Assembly (NCBI RefSeq): GCF_040448305.1 | Contig: NZ_CP148752.1 | Span: forward strand, 5,743,501-5,807,500 | Direction of reading: 5' to 3' | DNA length: 64,000 nt | From: Pseudomonas fluorescens | Lineage (GTDB): Bacteria > Pseudomonadota > Gammaproteobacteria > Pseudomonadales > Pseudomonadaceae | Shown here: in pieces, positions 17,009 through 24,574 of the stretch | How positions within the stretch are numbered: position 1 is the stretch's first letter | Layout of the letters: each line of letters begins with the position of its first letter | Notes under the pieces: generated by a model | Databases searched by the model: none | Seen by the model: the letters and a program-made list of their open reading frames with translations, nothing else | What the model was told of the DNA's origin: nothing | Translations under genes and position numbers: made by a program

Positions 17009-17566
17009 TTACATTCCTTTAACGGCGAAAATCCCGTTGGCGTTACGCCAGTAGCCTTTGTAGTCCATGCCGTAACCGAAGATGTAACGATCGATGCACG
17101 GCAGGCCGACGAAATCGGCCTTCAGGTCCGGACGGGCCTTGCGGTCGTGGTCTTTGTCGATCAGCACCGCAGTATGCACTTTACGTGCGCCAGCGTGTTT
17201 GCAGAAGTCGATGATCGCGCCCAGGGTGTGACCTTCGTCGAGGATGTCGTCGATGATCAGCACGTCACGGTCGATGAAGGAAACTTCCGGCTTGGCTTTC
17301 CAGAACAGGTCGCCGCCGCTGGTTTCGTTGCGATAACGGGTGGCGTGCAGGTAAGACGCCTCCAGTGGGAAGTGCAGGTAGGTGAGCAGCTTGCCGGAGA
17401 AAATCAGCCCGCCGTTCATCACGCAGAACACCACCGGGTTGCTGTCAGCCATTTGTTCGTTGATTTGTGCACCGACGCGGGCGATGGCCGCCTCGACTTC
17501 AGCTTCGGTGTACAGGCAGTCAGCCTCTCGCATGATTTGACGGATATGCTCGAGATCAGCGGACAT
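17009..17566 (-). CDS. hpt: Hypoxanthine-guanine phosphoribosyltransferase
   Basis: A 185-residue salvage enzyme joining hypoxanthine or guanine to PRPP. The PRPP loop VLIIDDILDEGHTLGAIIDF lies near residue 93 and VVFCVMNGGLIFSGKLL near 43; the C-terminal FVGLPCIDRYIFGYGMDYKG closes the purine pocket. ATG 17566 follows GGAG; an in-frame TTG four codons earlier overlaps that ribosome site and is unlikely. It is divergent from upp. Confidence 0.93.
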   Translation of the reverse strand: MSADLEHIRQIMREADCLYTEAEVEAAIARVGAQINEQMADSNPVVFCVMNGGLIFSGKLLTYLHFPLEASYLHATRYRNETSGGDLFWKAKPEVSFIDRDVLIIDDILDEGHTLGAIIDFCKHAGARKVHTAVLIDKDHDRKARPDLKADFVGLPCIDRYIFGYGMDYKGYWRNANGIFAVKGM

Positions 17567-17731
17567 GGCGCTCTCCAAGGGGTGGCGGATTCAGGAAAAG
17601 CGGGCAAAGGTACGCATCCAGCGAGGCCAGATCAAGCGTTTGTGGACTAACGTACTGTATGTCTATAGGACAACACCCTCGGATAGATTAATCTAGGCCG
17701 GTTTTTTTGCCCGCCGCCGGAGCCTTTCCCC

Positions 17732-18370
17732 ATGCCCATCCATGAGATCCGCCACCCGCTGATCCGTCATAAACTTGGCCTTATGCGCCGCGCAGACATC
17801 AGCACCAAGAATTTCCGTGAGCTCGCTCAGGAAGTCGGCGCCCTGCTGACCTATGAAGCCACCAAAGACCTGCCGCTGGAATCCTACGATATCGAAGGCT
17901 GGTGCGGCACCGTATCGGTCGAGAAAATCGCCGGCAAGAAAATCACCGTGGTGCCGATCCTGCGTGCCGGCATAGGCATGCTCGAAGGCGTGCTCAGCCT
18001 GATCCCGGGCGCCAAGGTCAGCGCCGTGGGCGTGGCCCGCAACGAGGAAACCCTCGAAGCCCATACCTACCTGGAAAAACTGGTCCCGGAAATCGACGAA
18101 CGCCTGGCCATGATCATCGACCCGATGCTCGCCACCGGCGGCTCGATGGTTGCCACCATCGACCTGCTGAAAAAAGCCGGCTGCAAGGACATCCGCGCCA
18201 TGGTGCTGGTCGCCGCGCCAGAAGGCATCGCTGTGGTCGAGAAAGCTCACCCGGACGTAATCATCTACACCGCATCCATTGATCAAAAACTGAACGAACA
18301 TGGCTACATCATCCCTGGGCTTGGCGATGCCGGTGACAAGATCTTCGGCACCAAGCAGAAGGACGCGTGA
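17732..18370 (+). CDS. upp: Uracil phosphoribosyltransferase
   Basis: A 212-residue enzyme making UMP from uracil and PRPP. N-terminal HEIRHPLIRHKLGLMRRADI, TVVPILRAGIGMLEGVLSL near residue 73, PRPP loop MIIDPMLATGGSM near 128, and the C-terminal YIIPGLGDAGDKIFGTK match the family. The stop codon is followed at once by the uracil permease gene, giving an import-and-use operon. Confidence 0.96.
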   Translation: MPIHEIRHPLIRHKLGLMRRADISTKNFRELAQEVGALLTYEATKDLPLESYDIEGWCGTVSVEKIAGKKITVVPILRAGIGMLEGVLSLIPGAKVSAVGVARNEETLEAHTYLEKLVPEIDERLAMIIDPMLATGGSMVATIDLLKKAGCKDIRAMVLVAAPEGIAVVEKAHPDVIIYTASIDQKLNEHGYIIPGLGDAGDKIFGTKQKDA

Positions 18371-18372
18371 GC

Positions 18373-19647
18373 ATGCAGCAAGAGTTCAACGATCCGCTCT
18401 GGCGCACGGTGCTGTCGGGTGCACAGATGCTGTTCGTGGCCTTCGGCGCCCTGGTGTTGATGCCGCTGATTACCGGTCTCGACCCGAACGTGGCGCTGTT
18501 CACGGCCGGCCTGGGGACGATCCTGTTCCAGATCGTCACCGGGCGTCAGGTGCCGGTGTTCCTGGCATCGAGCTTTGCCTTCATCACCCCGATCATTCTC
18601 GCCAAGGGCCAGTTCGGCCTGGCCGCGACCATGGGCGGCGTGATGGCGGCAGGTTTCGTCTACACCTTCCTCGGCCTGGCCGTGAAGATCAAAGGCACCG
18701 GGTTCATCGACCGCCTGCTGCCGCCGGTGGTGATCGGGCCGGTGATCATTTCGATCGGCCTGGCCATGGCGCCGATTGCCGCCAACATGGCCATGGGCAA
18801 GGCCGGCGACGGCAGTGAATTGATTCATTACCAGACGGCGATGTTGATCTCGATGCCCGCGCTGCTGACCACACTGATCGTTGCGGTTTTCGGCAAGGGC
18901 ATCTTCCGCCTGGTGCCGATCATCTCCGGCGTGCTGGTGGGCTTTGGCATGGCGTTCTACTTCGGCGTGGTCGACACGGCGAAGATAGCGGCGGCACCGT
19001 GGTTCGCCATCCCGCACTTCACCGCGCCGGAGTTCAACTGGCAGGCGATTTTGTTCATCGTTCCGGTGGCCTTGGCCCCGGCCATCGAACACATCGGCGG
19101 CGTGATTGCCGTGGGTAGCGTGACCGGTCGCGATTACCTGAAGAAACCCGGCCTGCACCGCACCCTGCTCGGCGATGGTATTGCCACCACGGCGGCCGGT
19201 CTGTTCGGCGGTCCGCCCAACACCACCTACGCCGAAGTGACCGGCGCGGTCATGCTGACCAAGAACTACAACCCGAAAATCATGACCTGGGCGGCGATCT
19301 TCGCCATCAGCCTGGCGTTCATCGGCAAGTTCGGCGCACTGCTGCAAAGCATTCCGGTGCCGGTGATGGGCGGGATTCTGTGCCTGCTGTTCGGTTCGAT
19401 TGCGGCGGTGGGGATGAACACGCTGATCCGCCACAAGATCGATCTGGGCGAGGCGCGCAATCTGGTGATTGTGTCGGTGACCCTGGTGTTCGGGATCGGC
19501 GGCGTGCTGATCGGCACCGGCACCGGGCCGGACGACTTCGGCCTCAAGGGCATCGCGCTGTGCGCGGTGGTGGCGATTGGCTTGAACCTGATCCTGCCGG
19601 GCAATGACAGCTGGAAGCACAAGAAGGCGAATGAGCCGCTGATCTGA
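18373..19647 (+). CDS. uraA: Uracil permease
   Basis: A 424-residue NCS2-type uracil:proton symporter with about 12-14 hydrophobic segments. AIEHIGGVIAVGSVTGRDYL near residue 238 carries the key Glu, and GGPPNTTYAEVTGAVMLTKNYNP near 277 the second substrate-site Glu. ATG 18373 has AAGGA nine bases upstream; GTG 18367, which overlaps the upp stop, is an alternative with poor spacing. Context with upp supports uracil as substrate. Confidence 0.93.
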   Translation: MQQEFNDPLWRTVLSGAQMLFVAFGALVLMPLITGLDPNVALFTAGLGTILFQIVTGRQVPVFLASSFAFITPIILAKGQFGLAATMGGVMAAGFVYTFLGLAVKIKGTGFIDRLLPPVVIGPVIISIGLAMAPIAANMAMGKAGDGSELIHYQTAMLISMPALLTTLIVAVFGKGIFRLVPIISGVLVGFGMAFYFGVVDTAKIAAAPWFAIPHFTAPEFNWQAILFIVPVALAPAIEHIGGVIAVGSVTGRDYLKKPGLHRTLLGDGIATTAAGLFGGPPNTTYAEVTGAVMLTKNYNPKIMTWAAIFAISLAFIGKFGALLQSIPVPVMGGILCLLFGSIAAVGMNTLIRHKIDLGEARNLVIVSVTLVFGIGGVLIGTGTGPDDFGLKGIALCAVVAIGLNLILPGNDSWKHKKANEPLI

Positions 19648-19679
19648 CAGCTTGAGATATTTGCAGTCTGCAAGATAGC

Positions 19680-19748
19680 TATCGCGAGCAAGCTCGCTCC
19701 CACAATTCGGAATGCATTTCCCTGTGGGAGCGAGCCTGCTCGCGAAGC
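19680..19748. repeat. REP inverted pair 5
   Basis: CGCGAGCAAGCTCGCTCCCA at 19683-19702 and GTGGGAGCGAGCCTGCTCGC at 19724-19743 face each other between the convergent uraA and hemH genes. Confidence 0.9.
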
Positions 19749-19750
19749 TT

Positions 19751-20773
19751 TTAAAGCGCCAACGGCGCGCGCTCGCACAACACACTCAACGCCCGCGCCC
19801 AATGCGGATCATCGTTGAGGCACGGCACCAGCACCAACTCCTCGCCCCCCGCCTCGCGGAATTGCTCCTTGCCGCGATCACCGATCTCTTCCAGGGTCTC
19901 GATGCAATCGGCAACGAACGCCGGGCACATCACCAGAACCTTTTTCACGCCGCTTTTGGCCAACTCATCCAGGCGCGCTTCGGTGTAGGGTTCGATCCAT
20001 TTGGCGCGCCCCAGACGCGACTGGAACGACACCGACCACTTGCCCTCCGGCAACCCCATGCGTTTGGCAAACTCTGCCGCCGTACGCAGGCACTGGCCGC
20101 GATAACAGGTGGCGACCACCTCCGGCGGCGCGCCGGCGCAGCAATCACCACCACCCTCGAAGCTGTGACCGGGGTTGAGCTTCTTCAGATGCCGTTCCGG
20201 CAAGCCGTGAAAGCTCATCAGCAAGTGATCGAAATCCTGCTCCAGATAGGGTTGGGTCGTGGCCACCAGCGCATCGAGGTATTCCGGTTGATCGTAGAAC
20301 GGTTGCAGCACCGACAGTTGCACGTCGAGGTTTTTCTCGCGCACCACGCGTATGGCCTCTTCGATGACCGTAGTCGTGGTGCTGTCGGCGAACTGTGGAT
20401 ACAGCGGCGCCAGGGTGATTCGCTTGTGCCCCCCGGCGGCCATGCGCACCAGCGTCGATTCAATCGACGGCTCGCCGTAGCGCATCGCCAGTTCGACCGG
20501 GCCATGCTGCCATTGACGGGTCATGGCTTGTTGCAGGCGACGGCTGAGCACCACCAGCGGCGAGCCCTCGTCCCACCAGATCGAGGCATAAGCATGGGCC
20601 GACTGCTCGGGACGCTTGATCAGAATCAGCGACACCAGCAGCCGTCGAACCGGCCATGGCAGGTCGATCACGTACGGGTCCATCAGAAATTGATTGAGGT
20701 AACTGCGCACATCCGCCACCGAGGTGGAGGCAGGTGAACCCAGATTGACCAGAAGCAACGCGTGATCGGTCAT
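19751..20773 (-). CDS. hemH: Ferrochelatase
   Basis: A 340-residue enzyme that inserts Fe(II) into protoporphyrin IX, the last step of haem synthesis. The catalytic His lies in LLMSFHGLPERHLKKLNPGH near residue 187; later FQSRLGRAKWIEPYTEARL and KVLVMCPAFVADCIETLEEI with its conserved Glu are present. The start MTDHALLLVNLGSPASTSVA is the usual one. It lies 13 bases after the oxidoreductase gene, so they probably form one transcript. Confidence 0.95.
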   Translation of the reverse strand: MTDHALLLVNLGSPASTSVADVRSYLNQFLMDPYVIDLPWPVRRLLVSLILIKRPEQSAHAYASIWWDEGSPLVVLSRRLQQAMTRQWQHGPVELAMRYGEPSIESTLVRMAAGGHKRITLAPLYPQFADSTTTTVIEEAIRVVREKNLDVQLSVLQPFYDQPEYLDALVATTQPYLEQDFDHLLMSFHGLPERHLKKLNPGHSFEGGGDCCAGAPPEVVATCYRGQCLRTAAEFAKRMGLPEGKWSVSFQSRLGRAKWIEPYTEARLDELAKSGVKKVLVMCPAFVADCIETLEEIGDRGKEQFREAGGEELVLVPCLNDDPHWARALSVLCERAPLAL

Positions 20774-20786
20774 GCAACGTCCTATT

Positions 20787-21689
20787 TCAAAGGCGACCGG
20801 ACAGATCGTCCAGAGCCGCGCGCAAATCCGTGAACTTAAAAGTGAAACCAGCCTGTAACAAACGCACCGGAGTGGCGCGCTGGCCGCCCAGCAACAGCAA
20901 GGACAACTCGCCCAGCCCGACCTTCAATACGAAGGCCGGCATCGGCATGAAGGTCGGGCGATGCAGTACGCCACCCAGCGCCGTGGCAAACTCGCGGTTG
21001 CGCACAGGCTTGGGCGCGCACGCATTATAGGGACCGCTGGCCTCGTTGCGATGCAGAAGAAAATCAATCAGGGCGATTTGATCGTTGATGTGAATCCACG
21101 GCATCCACTGCCGGCCGTTGCCGATCGGCCCTCCCAGGCCCCATTTGAAGGGCAGCAACAGCCGCGACAAAAAGCCGCCCTCCGCCGACAGCACCAACCC
21201 GGTTCGAATGAGGATGACGCGAATGCCCAGCGCTTCTGCCCGCTGTGCAGTCTCTTCCCAGGCGATACATAACTGGCTGGCGAAATCTTCGCTGACCGGC
21301 CCCGAGTCCTCGGTCAGTTCGCGCTCGCCACCGTCGCCATACCAGCCGACAGCCGAACCGGAAATCATCACCCATGGTTTCTGCTCGCGACTTTCAAGCC
21401 ACGCCAGCAGGGTTTCAGTCAGCGTGATGCGGCTGCTCCACAACAAGGCTTTACGCTTGTGTGTCCAGGGCCGGTCGGCAATCGGCGCTCCGGCCAGATT
21501 GACGATCGCATCGACCGGCTCCTGCCCCAGATCCTCCAGCCGGGCAACTCCACGCACTTGGGTACCACATATTTTCGCGACTTTTTCAGGCTGGCGACTC
21601 CAGACTGTCAGGCGATGGCCCTGCCCTGACCAGTGCCGGCAGAGCTGACGTCCTATCAAACCAGTACCGCCGGTCAGCAATATGTGCAT
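20787..21689 (-). CDS. TIGR01777 family NAD(P)-binding epimerase-like protein
   Basis: A 300-residue extended-SDR protein. The Rossmann motif MHILLTGGTGLIGRQLCRHW is at the start; middle part SGSAVGWYGDGGERELTEDS and the C-terminal DUF1731 segment (RLLQAGFTFKFTDLRAALDD) define TIGR01777. E. coli YfcH and plant SulA are relatives; activity is unknown. It is upstream of hemH in the same direction, as PA4656 is by memory. Confidence 0.9.
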   Translation of the reverse strand: MHILLTGGTGLIGRQLCRHWSGQGHRLTVWSRQPEKVAKICGTQVRGVARLEDLGQEPVDAIVNLAGAPIADRPWTHKRKALLWSSRITLTETLLAWLESREQKPWVMISGSAVGWYGDGGERELTEDSGPVSEDFASQLCIAWEETAQRAEALGIRVILIRTGLVLSAEGGFLSRLLLPFKWGLGGPIGNGRQWMPWIHINDQIALIDFLLHRNEASGPYNACAPKPVRNREFATALGGVLHRPTFMPMPAFVLKVGLGELSLLLLGGQRATPVRLLQAGFTFKFTDLRAALDDLSGRL

Positions 21690-21831
21690 GACTTCTTCCT
21701 CGCGTGGCGTTTTACCTTGTCCATTAGTCTATTTTTATAAGCAGGGATCTTTGGTATCGAGCAGGCTCTATGTTTAACAATAGGCCAAGCTGTCAGAACG
21801 AGAACGCTAAAAGTTATACCAAAAAACAATA

Positions 21832-21866
21832 TTGTACAGGTTTGAACCCCGGCGTAGTCTGTACAG
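21832..21866 (+). promoter_or_regulatory. Promoter with two TGTACA boxes before the FAD oxidoreductase
   Basis: TTGTAC (21832-21837) and TAGTCT (21855-21860), 17 bases apart, make a plausible -35/-10 pair. TTGTACAG at 21832-21839 covers the -35 and the perfect palindrome CTGTACAG at 21859-21866 overlaps the -10. The same boxes occur at the next promoter (22944-22988). I infer operator sites for the MerR/LitR-like regulator encoded at 23612. Confidence 0.55.
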
Positions 21867-21885
21867 AAAGGTAAACGAGGCCCCT

Positions 21886-22872
21886 ATGACTGTACCTATC
21901 GCAATCATCGGCACCGGCATCGCCGGACTCTCCGCCGCCCAGGCCCTGACGGACCTCGGGTACGTGGTTCAACTATTCGATAAAAGTCGCGGCAGCGGCG
22001 GGCGCATGTCGAGCAAGCGCAGCGATGCGGGTGCCCTGGACATGGGCACGCAATACTTCACCGCCCGCGACCGCCGCTTTGTCACGGAAGTCCAGCGCTG
22101 GCAGGCCAAAGGCTGGGTCGCCGAGTGGACGCCGCAGCTGTACACCTACCATGGCGGCCAGCTCAACCTGTCACCGGACGAGCAGACCCGCTGGGTCGGC
22201 ACGCCCCGCATGAGCGCCATCACCCGCGCCCTGCTCGGTGACCTGGAAGTGCATTTCGCCTGCCGGATCACCGAGGTCTATCGCGGTGAAGAACACTGGC
22301 ACCTGCAGGACGCCGAGGGCTTCACCCACGGACCGTTCAGCCACGTGGTCATCGCCACGCCGGCCCCACAGGCCACGGCTCTGCTGGCGTCAGCGCCGAA
22401 ACTCGCCGGCGCCGCGGCCGGCGTGAAAATGGACCCCACCTGGGCCGTCGCGCTGGCCTTCGAAACGCCGCTGGAAACGCCCATGGAAGGCTGCTTCGTA
22501 CAGGACAGCCCCCTCGACTGGCTGGCCCGCAACCGCAGCAAACCTGGACGCGACAACACCCTCGACACTTGGGTCCTGCATGCCACCAGCGCCTGGAGTC
22601 GCCAGCACATCGACCTGTCCAAGGAAGCGGTGATCGAGCAGTTGCACGGCGCCTTCGCCGAACTGCTGCACGATTCCATGCCCGCACCAAGCTTCAGCCT
22701 CGCCCACCGCTGGCTCTACGCCCGCCCCGCCAGCAGTCACGAATGGGGCACCCTGGCCGATGCCGACCTGGGGCTGTACGCCTGTGGCGACTGGTGCCTG
22801 TCCGGACGTGTCGAAGGGGCCTGGCTCAGCGGTCAGGAAGCCGCTCGCCGCTTGCATGAGCACCTGCAGTAA
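21886..22872 (+). CDS. NAD(P)/FAD-dependent oxidoreductase (renalase/amine-oxidase-like)
   Basis: A 328-residue flavoprotein. The dinucleotide motif VPIAIIGTGIAGLSAAQALT opens the protein, followed by LFDKSRGSGGRMSSKR near residue 39; the C-terminal YACGDWCLSGRVEGAWLSGQ is the second FAD contact. Substrate is unknown. Similar proteins accompany photolyase genes in pseudomonads, and the promoter shares boxes with the photolyase operon. ATG 21886 follows GAGG; an in-frame ATG does not occur earlier in a good context. Confidence 0.85.
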   Translation: MTVPIAIIGTGIAGLSAAQALTDLGYVVQLFDKSRGSGGRMSSKRSDAGALDMGTQYFTARDRRFVTEVQRWQAKGWVAEWTPQLYTYHGGQLNLSPDEQTRWVGTPRMSAITRALLGDLEVHFACRITEVYRGEEHWHLQDAEGFTHGPFSHVVIATPAPQATALLASAPKLAGAAAGVKMDPTWAVALAFETPLETPMEGCFVQDSPLDWLARNRSKPGRDNTLDTWVLHATSAWSRQHIDLSKEAVIEQLHGAFAELLHDSMPAPSFSLAHRWLYARPASSHEWGTLADADLGLYACGDWCLSGRVEGAWLSGQEAARRLHEHLQ

Positions 22873-22894
22873 AGAGCATCAACCCGAGCAAATC

Positions 22895-22918
22895 GCTGCT
22901 GTCACCATGGACAGCAGC
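22895..22918 (+). terminator. Hairpin after the FAD oxidoreductase gene
   Basis: GCTGCTGTC, the loop ACCATG and GACAGCAGC form a perfect 9-bp stem 22 bases past the stop. No T-run follows, so it is only terminator-like. Confidence 0.4.
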
Positions 22919-22943
22919 CCGCCACAAAACCTATACATAACAT

Positions 22944-22988
22944 TTGACTTGTACAACTTCGAATCTATGATGAAGTTATCCTGTACAA
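22944..22988 (+). promoter_or_regulatory. Promoter with TGTACA boxes for the photolyase operon
   Basis: TTGACT (22944-22949), 16 bases, then TATGAT (22966-22971) is a good sigma-70 type promoter for the operon starting at 23028. The palindrome TTGTACAA (22949-22956) overlaps the -35 edge, and CTGTACAA (22981-22988) lies near the expected transcription start, where a bound repressor would block RNA polymerase. Confidence 0.65.
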
Positions 22989-23027
22989 ACTCGACCGTCT
23001 GCACAGGTTCAGATTCGAGGTGCTCCG

Positions 23028-23612
23028 ATGTTCCACTCCCCCACCAAACCGAAAATCGCCATCAGCGCCTGTCTGCTGCACCCGGACTTGCCGGTGGAGG
23101 AAGATGGCGGGCTCAATGATCCGGTGCTGCGGGAAAACTTCCTCACCCGCGTGTCCGCCTACAACGCCTGGCAGCAACTGTGCCAGGAAGGCCTGACCCG
23201 GCGCGGGCTCACCGACTTTCACTCGCGCTACAAATACCTGCTGATGGCCCACAACCCGGTGCAATACAAAACCCTGGGCCACCTGCTGGGCAACATGGGC
23301 CATACCGATCCGCAGGAACTGGGGCCCCGCTATTTCAGCGAACTGATGGCGGCGCTGAAAAAGTGCGCCACCCGTCGCACTCACACCAACGTCCTGCAAC
23401 ACCTCAGTGGCTACCTGAAACAGGCCATCAGCCGTGAAGAAAAGCAGGCAGTGCAACACGTGATCAGCCAGTACCGCCTGGGCATCGTGCCGCTGGTGGT
23501 GCCGCTGACGCTGCTCAAACATCACTTTAACCAACACCCTGATCCGTACATCGCACAGCAGGTTTGCCTGCAACCGCACCCGGAAAACCACAGCCTGCGA
23601 AACGCCATCTGA
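23028..23612 (+). CDS. YbgA (DUF1722) protein with DUF523 internally deleted
   Basis: A 194-residue protein. The first 18 residues end in KPKIAISACLL, the normal opening of a DUF523 domain, but residue 19 onward reads HPDLPVEEDGGLNDPVLREN, which in my memory of full-length DUF523-DUF1722 proteins (about 320 residues) follows some 120 residues later. The DUF1722 part is complete: TDFHSRYKYLLMAHNP and LQHLSGYLKQAISREEKQ to PYIAQQVCLQPHPENHSLRN. The frame is kept, the conserved DUF523 cysteine motif SPSCG is gone. Function of either domain is unknown. It overlaps the regulator gene by TGATG and shares its operon with the photolyase. Confidence 0.85.
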   Translation: MFHSPTKPKIAISACLLHPDLPVEEDGGLNDPVLRENFLTRVSAYNAWQQLCQEGLTRRGLTDFHSRYKYLLMAHNPVQYKTLGHLLGNMGHTDPQELGPRYFSELMAALKKCATRRTHTNVLQHLSGYLKQAISREEKQAVQHVISQYRLGIVPLVVPLTLLKHHFNQHPDPYIAQQVCLQPHPENHSLRNAI

Positions 23613-24553
23613 TGAAAAAGGCACTCGACACCAGCGCCCGCGAAGACCTCGGCGATGACTTTAAAAAGGCGCTGGAAGAAGGCTGGCTGCCGATCCGTGA
23701 AGTGGCGCGGCAAACCGGGGTCAATGCCGTGACCTTGCGCGCCTGGGAGCGGCGCTACGGCCTGATCGTGCCGCAACGCACACCCAAGGGCCATCGGTTG
23801 TTCTCGGCCGACCATGTACAACGCATCCAGACCATCCTCACCTGGCTCAACCGTGGCGTTGCCGTCAGCCAGGTCAAGCCATTGCTCGACACGCCGCAAA
23901 CCTTCAGCGAGTTCGTCGACAACGATTGGCACGCCTTGCTGCAAACGTTGCTGCAGGCAGTCAGCCGATTGCAGGAACGTGCCCTGGATGACAGCGTCAA
24001 TCAGGCGATGGCGTTGTATCCGCCGCGAACCCTGTGCGAGCACTTGCTGATGCCCTTGCTGGCCGCTCTGGAGCAACGCTGGCAAGGCCAGTTCGGGGCG
24101 CAGATGGAGCGGGGCTTTTTTTGTGCCTGGCTACGCAGCAAATTCGGTGCGCGCATCTACCATAACAATCGTCAGTTGCGCACCGCGCCGCTGTTGCTGG
24201 TCAACCACTCGGACCTGCCCGTGGAACCGCACCTGTGGCTCACGGCCTGGCTGATCAGCAGCGCGGACTGCCCGGTGGAGGTCTTCGACTGGCCGCTGCC
24301 TGTCGGCGAATTGGCATTGGCAGTCGAACTGCTGCAACCCCGAGGGGTTCTGCTGTACTCCAGCAAAGCCCTGAACCTGGTACAACTGCCGAAACTATTG
24401 AAAGGAATCAGTTGCCCAAAAATGATTGCCGGACCAACGGTATGCATCCACCACGCCGAGTTGTCCGCAAGTACTACCGAGATCGCTGATTTGTACCTGG
24501 CCGAAAATCCGTTGTCGGCACATCAGGCACTCGTTCAGCGCGGGCTGATTTAA
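23612..24553 (+). CDS. MerR family regulator, LitR/CarH-like without B12 motifs
   Basis: A 313-residue regulator. The MerR helix-turn-helix LPIREVARQTGVNAVTLRAW is near residue 24, followed by ERRYGLIVPQRTPKGHRLFS. The C-terminal part has the layout of the cobalamin-linked domains of LitR/CarH, but the W-x9-EH motif reads W-x8-ER (WQGQFGAQMER) and no DxHxxG is seen, so it should not bind B12. This fits class II LitR, which in P. putida controls light-induced photolyase genes, by memory. ATG 23612 overlaps the previous stop. It likely represses its own operon through the TGTACA boxes. Confidence 0.85.
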   Translation: MKKALDTSAREDLGDDFKKALEEGWLPIREVARQTGVNAVTLRAWERRYGLIVPQRTPKGHRLFSADHVQRIQTILTWLNRGVAVSQVKPLLDTPQTFSEFVDNDWHALLQTLLQAVSRLQERALDDSVNQAMALYPPRTLCEHLLMPLLAALEQRWQGQFGAQMERGFFCAWLRSKFGARIYHNNRQLRTAPLLLVNHSDLPVEPHLWLTAWLISSADCPVEVFDWPLPVGELALAVELLQPRGVLLYSSKALNLVQLPKLLKGISCPKMIAGPTVCIHHAELSASTTEIADLYLAENPLSAHQALVQRGLI

Positions 24554-24574
24554 ATGAAACGCGTGGATACCAAA

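Noticed and set aside
16601..17650. 349-codon rightward frame over the WbuC-type and hpt genes
   Set aside because: It spans two genes and their junction on the opposite strand, has no start signal and no family.
18304..19785. 493-codon leftward frame over uraA
   Set aside because: The product would be almost entirely His/Arg/Gln repeats; uraA covers the same bases in a sensible frame.
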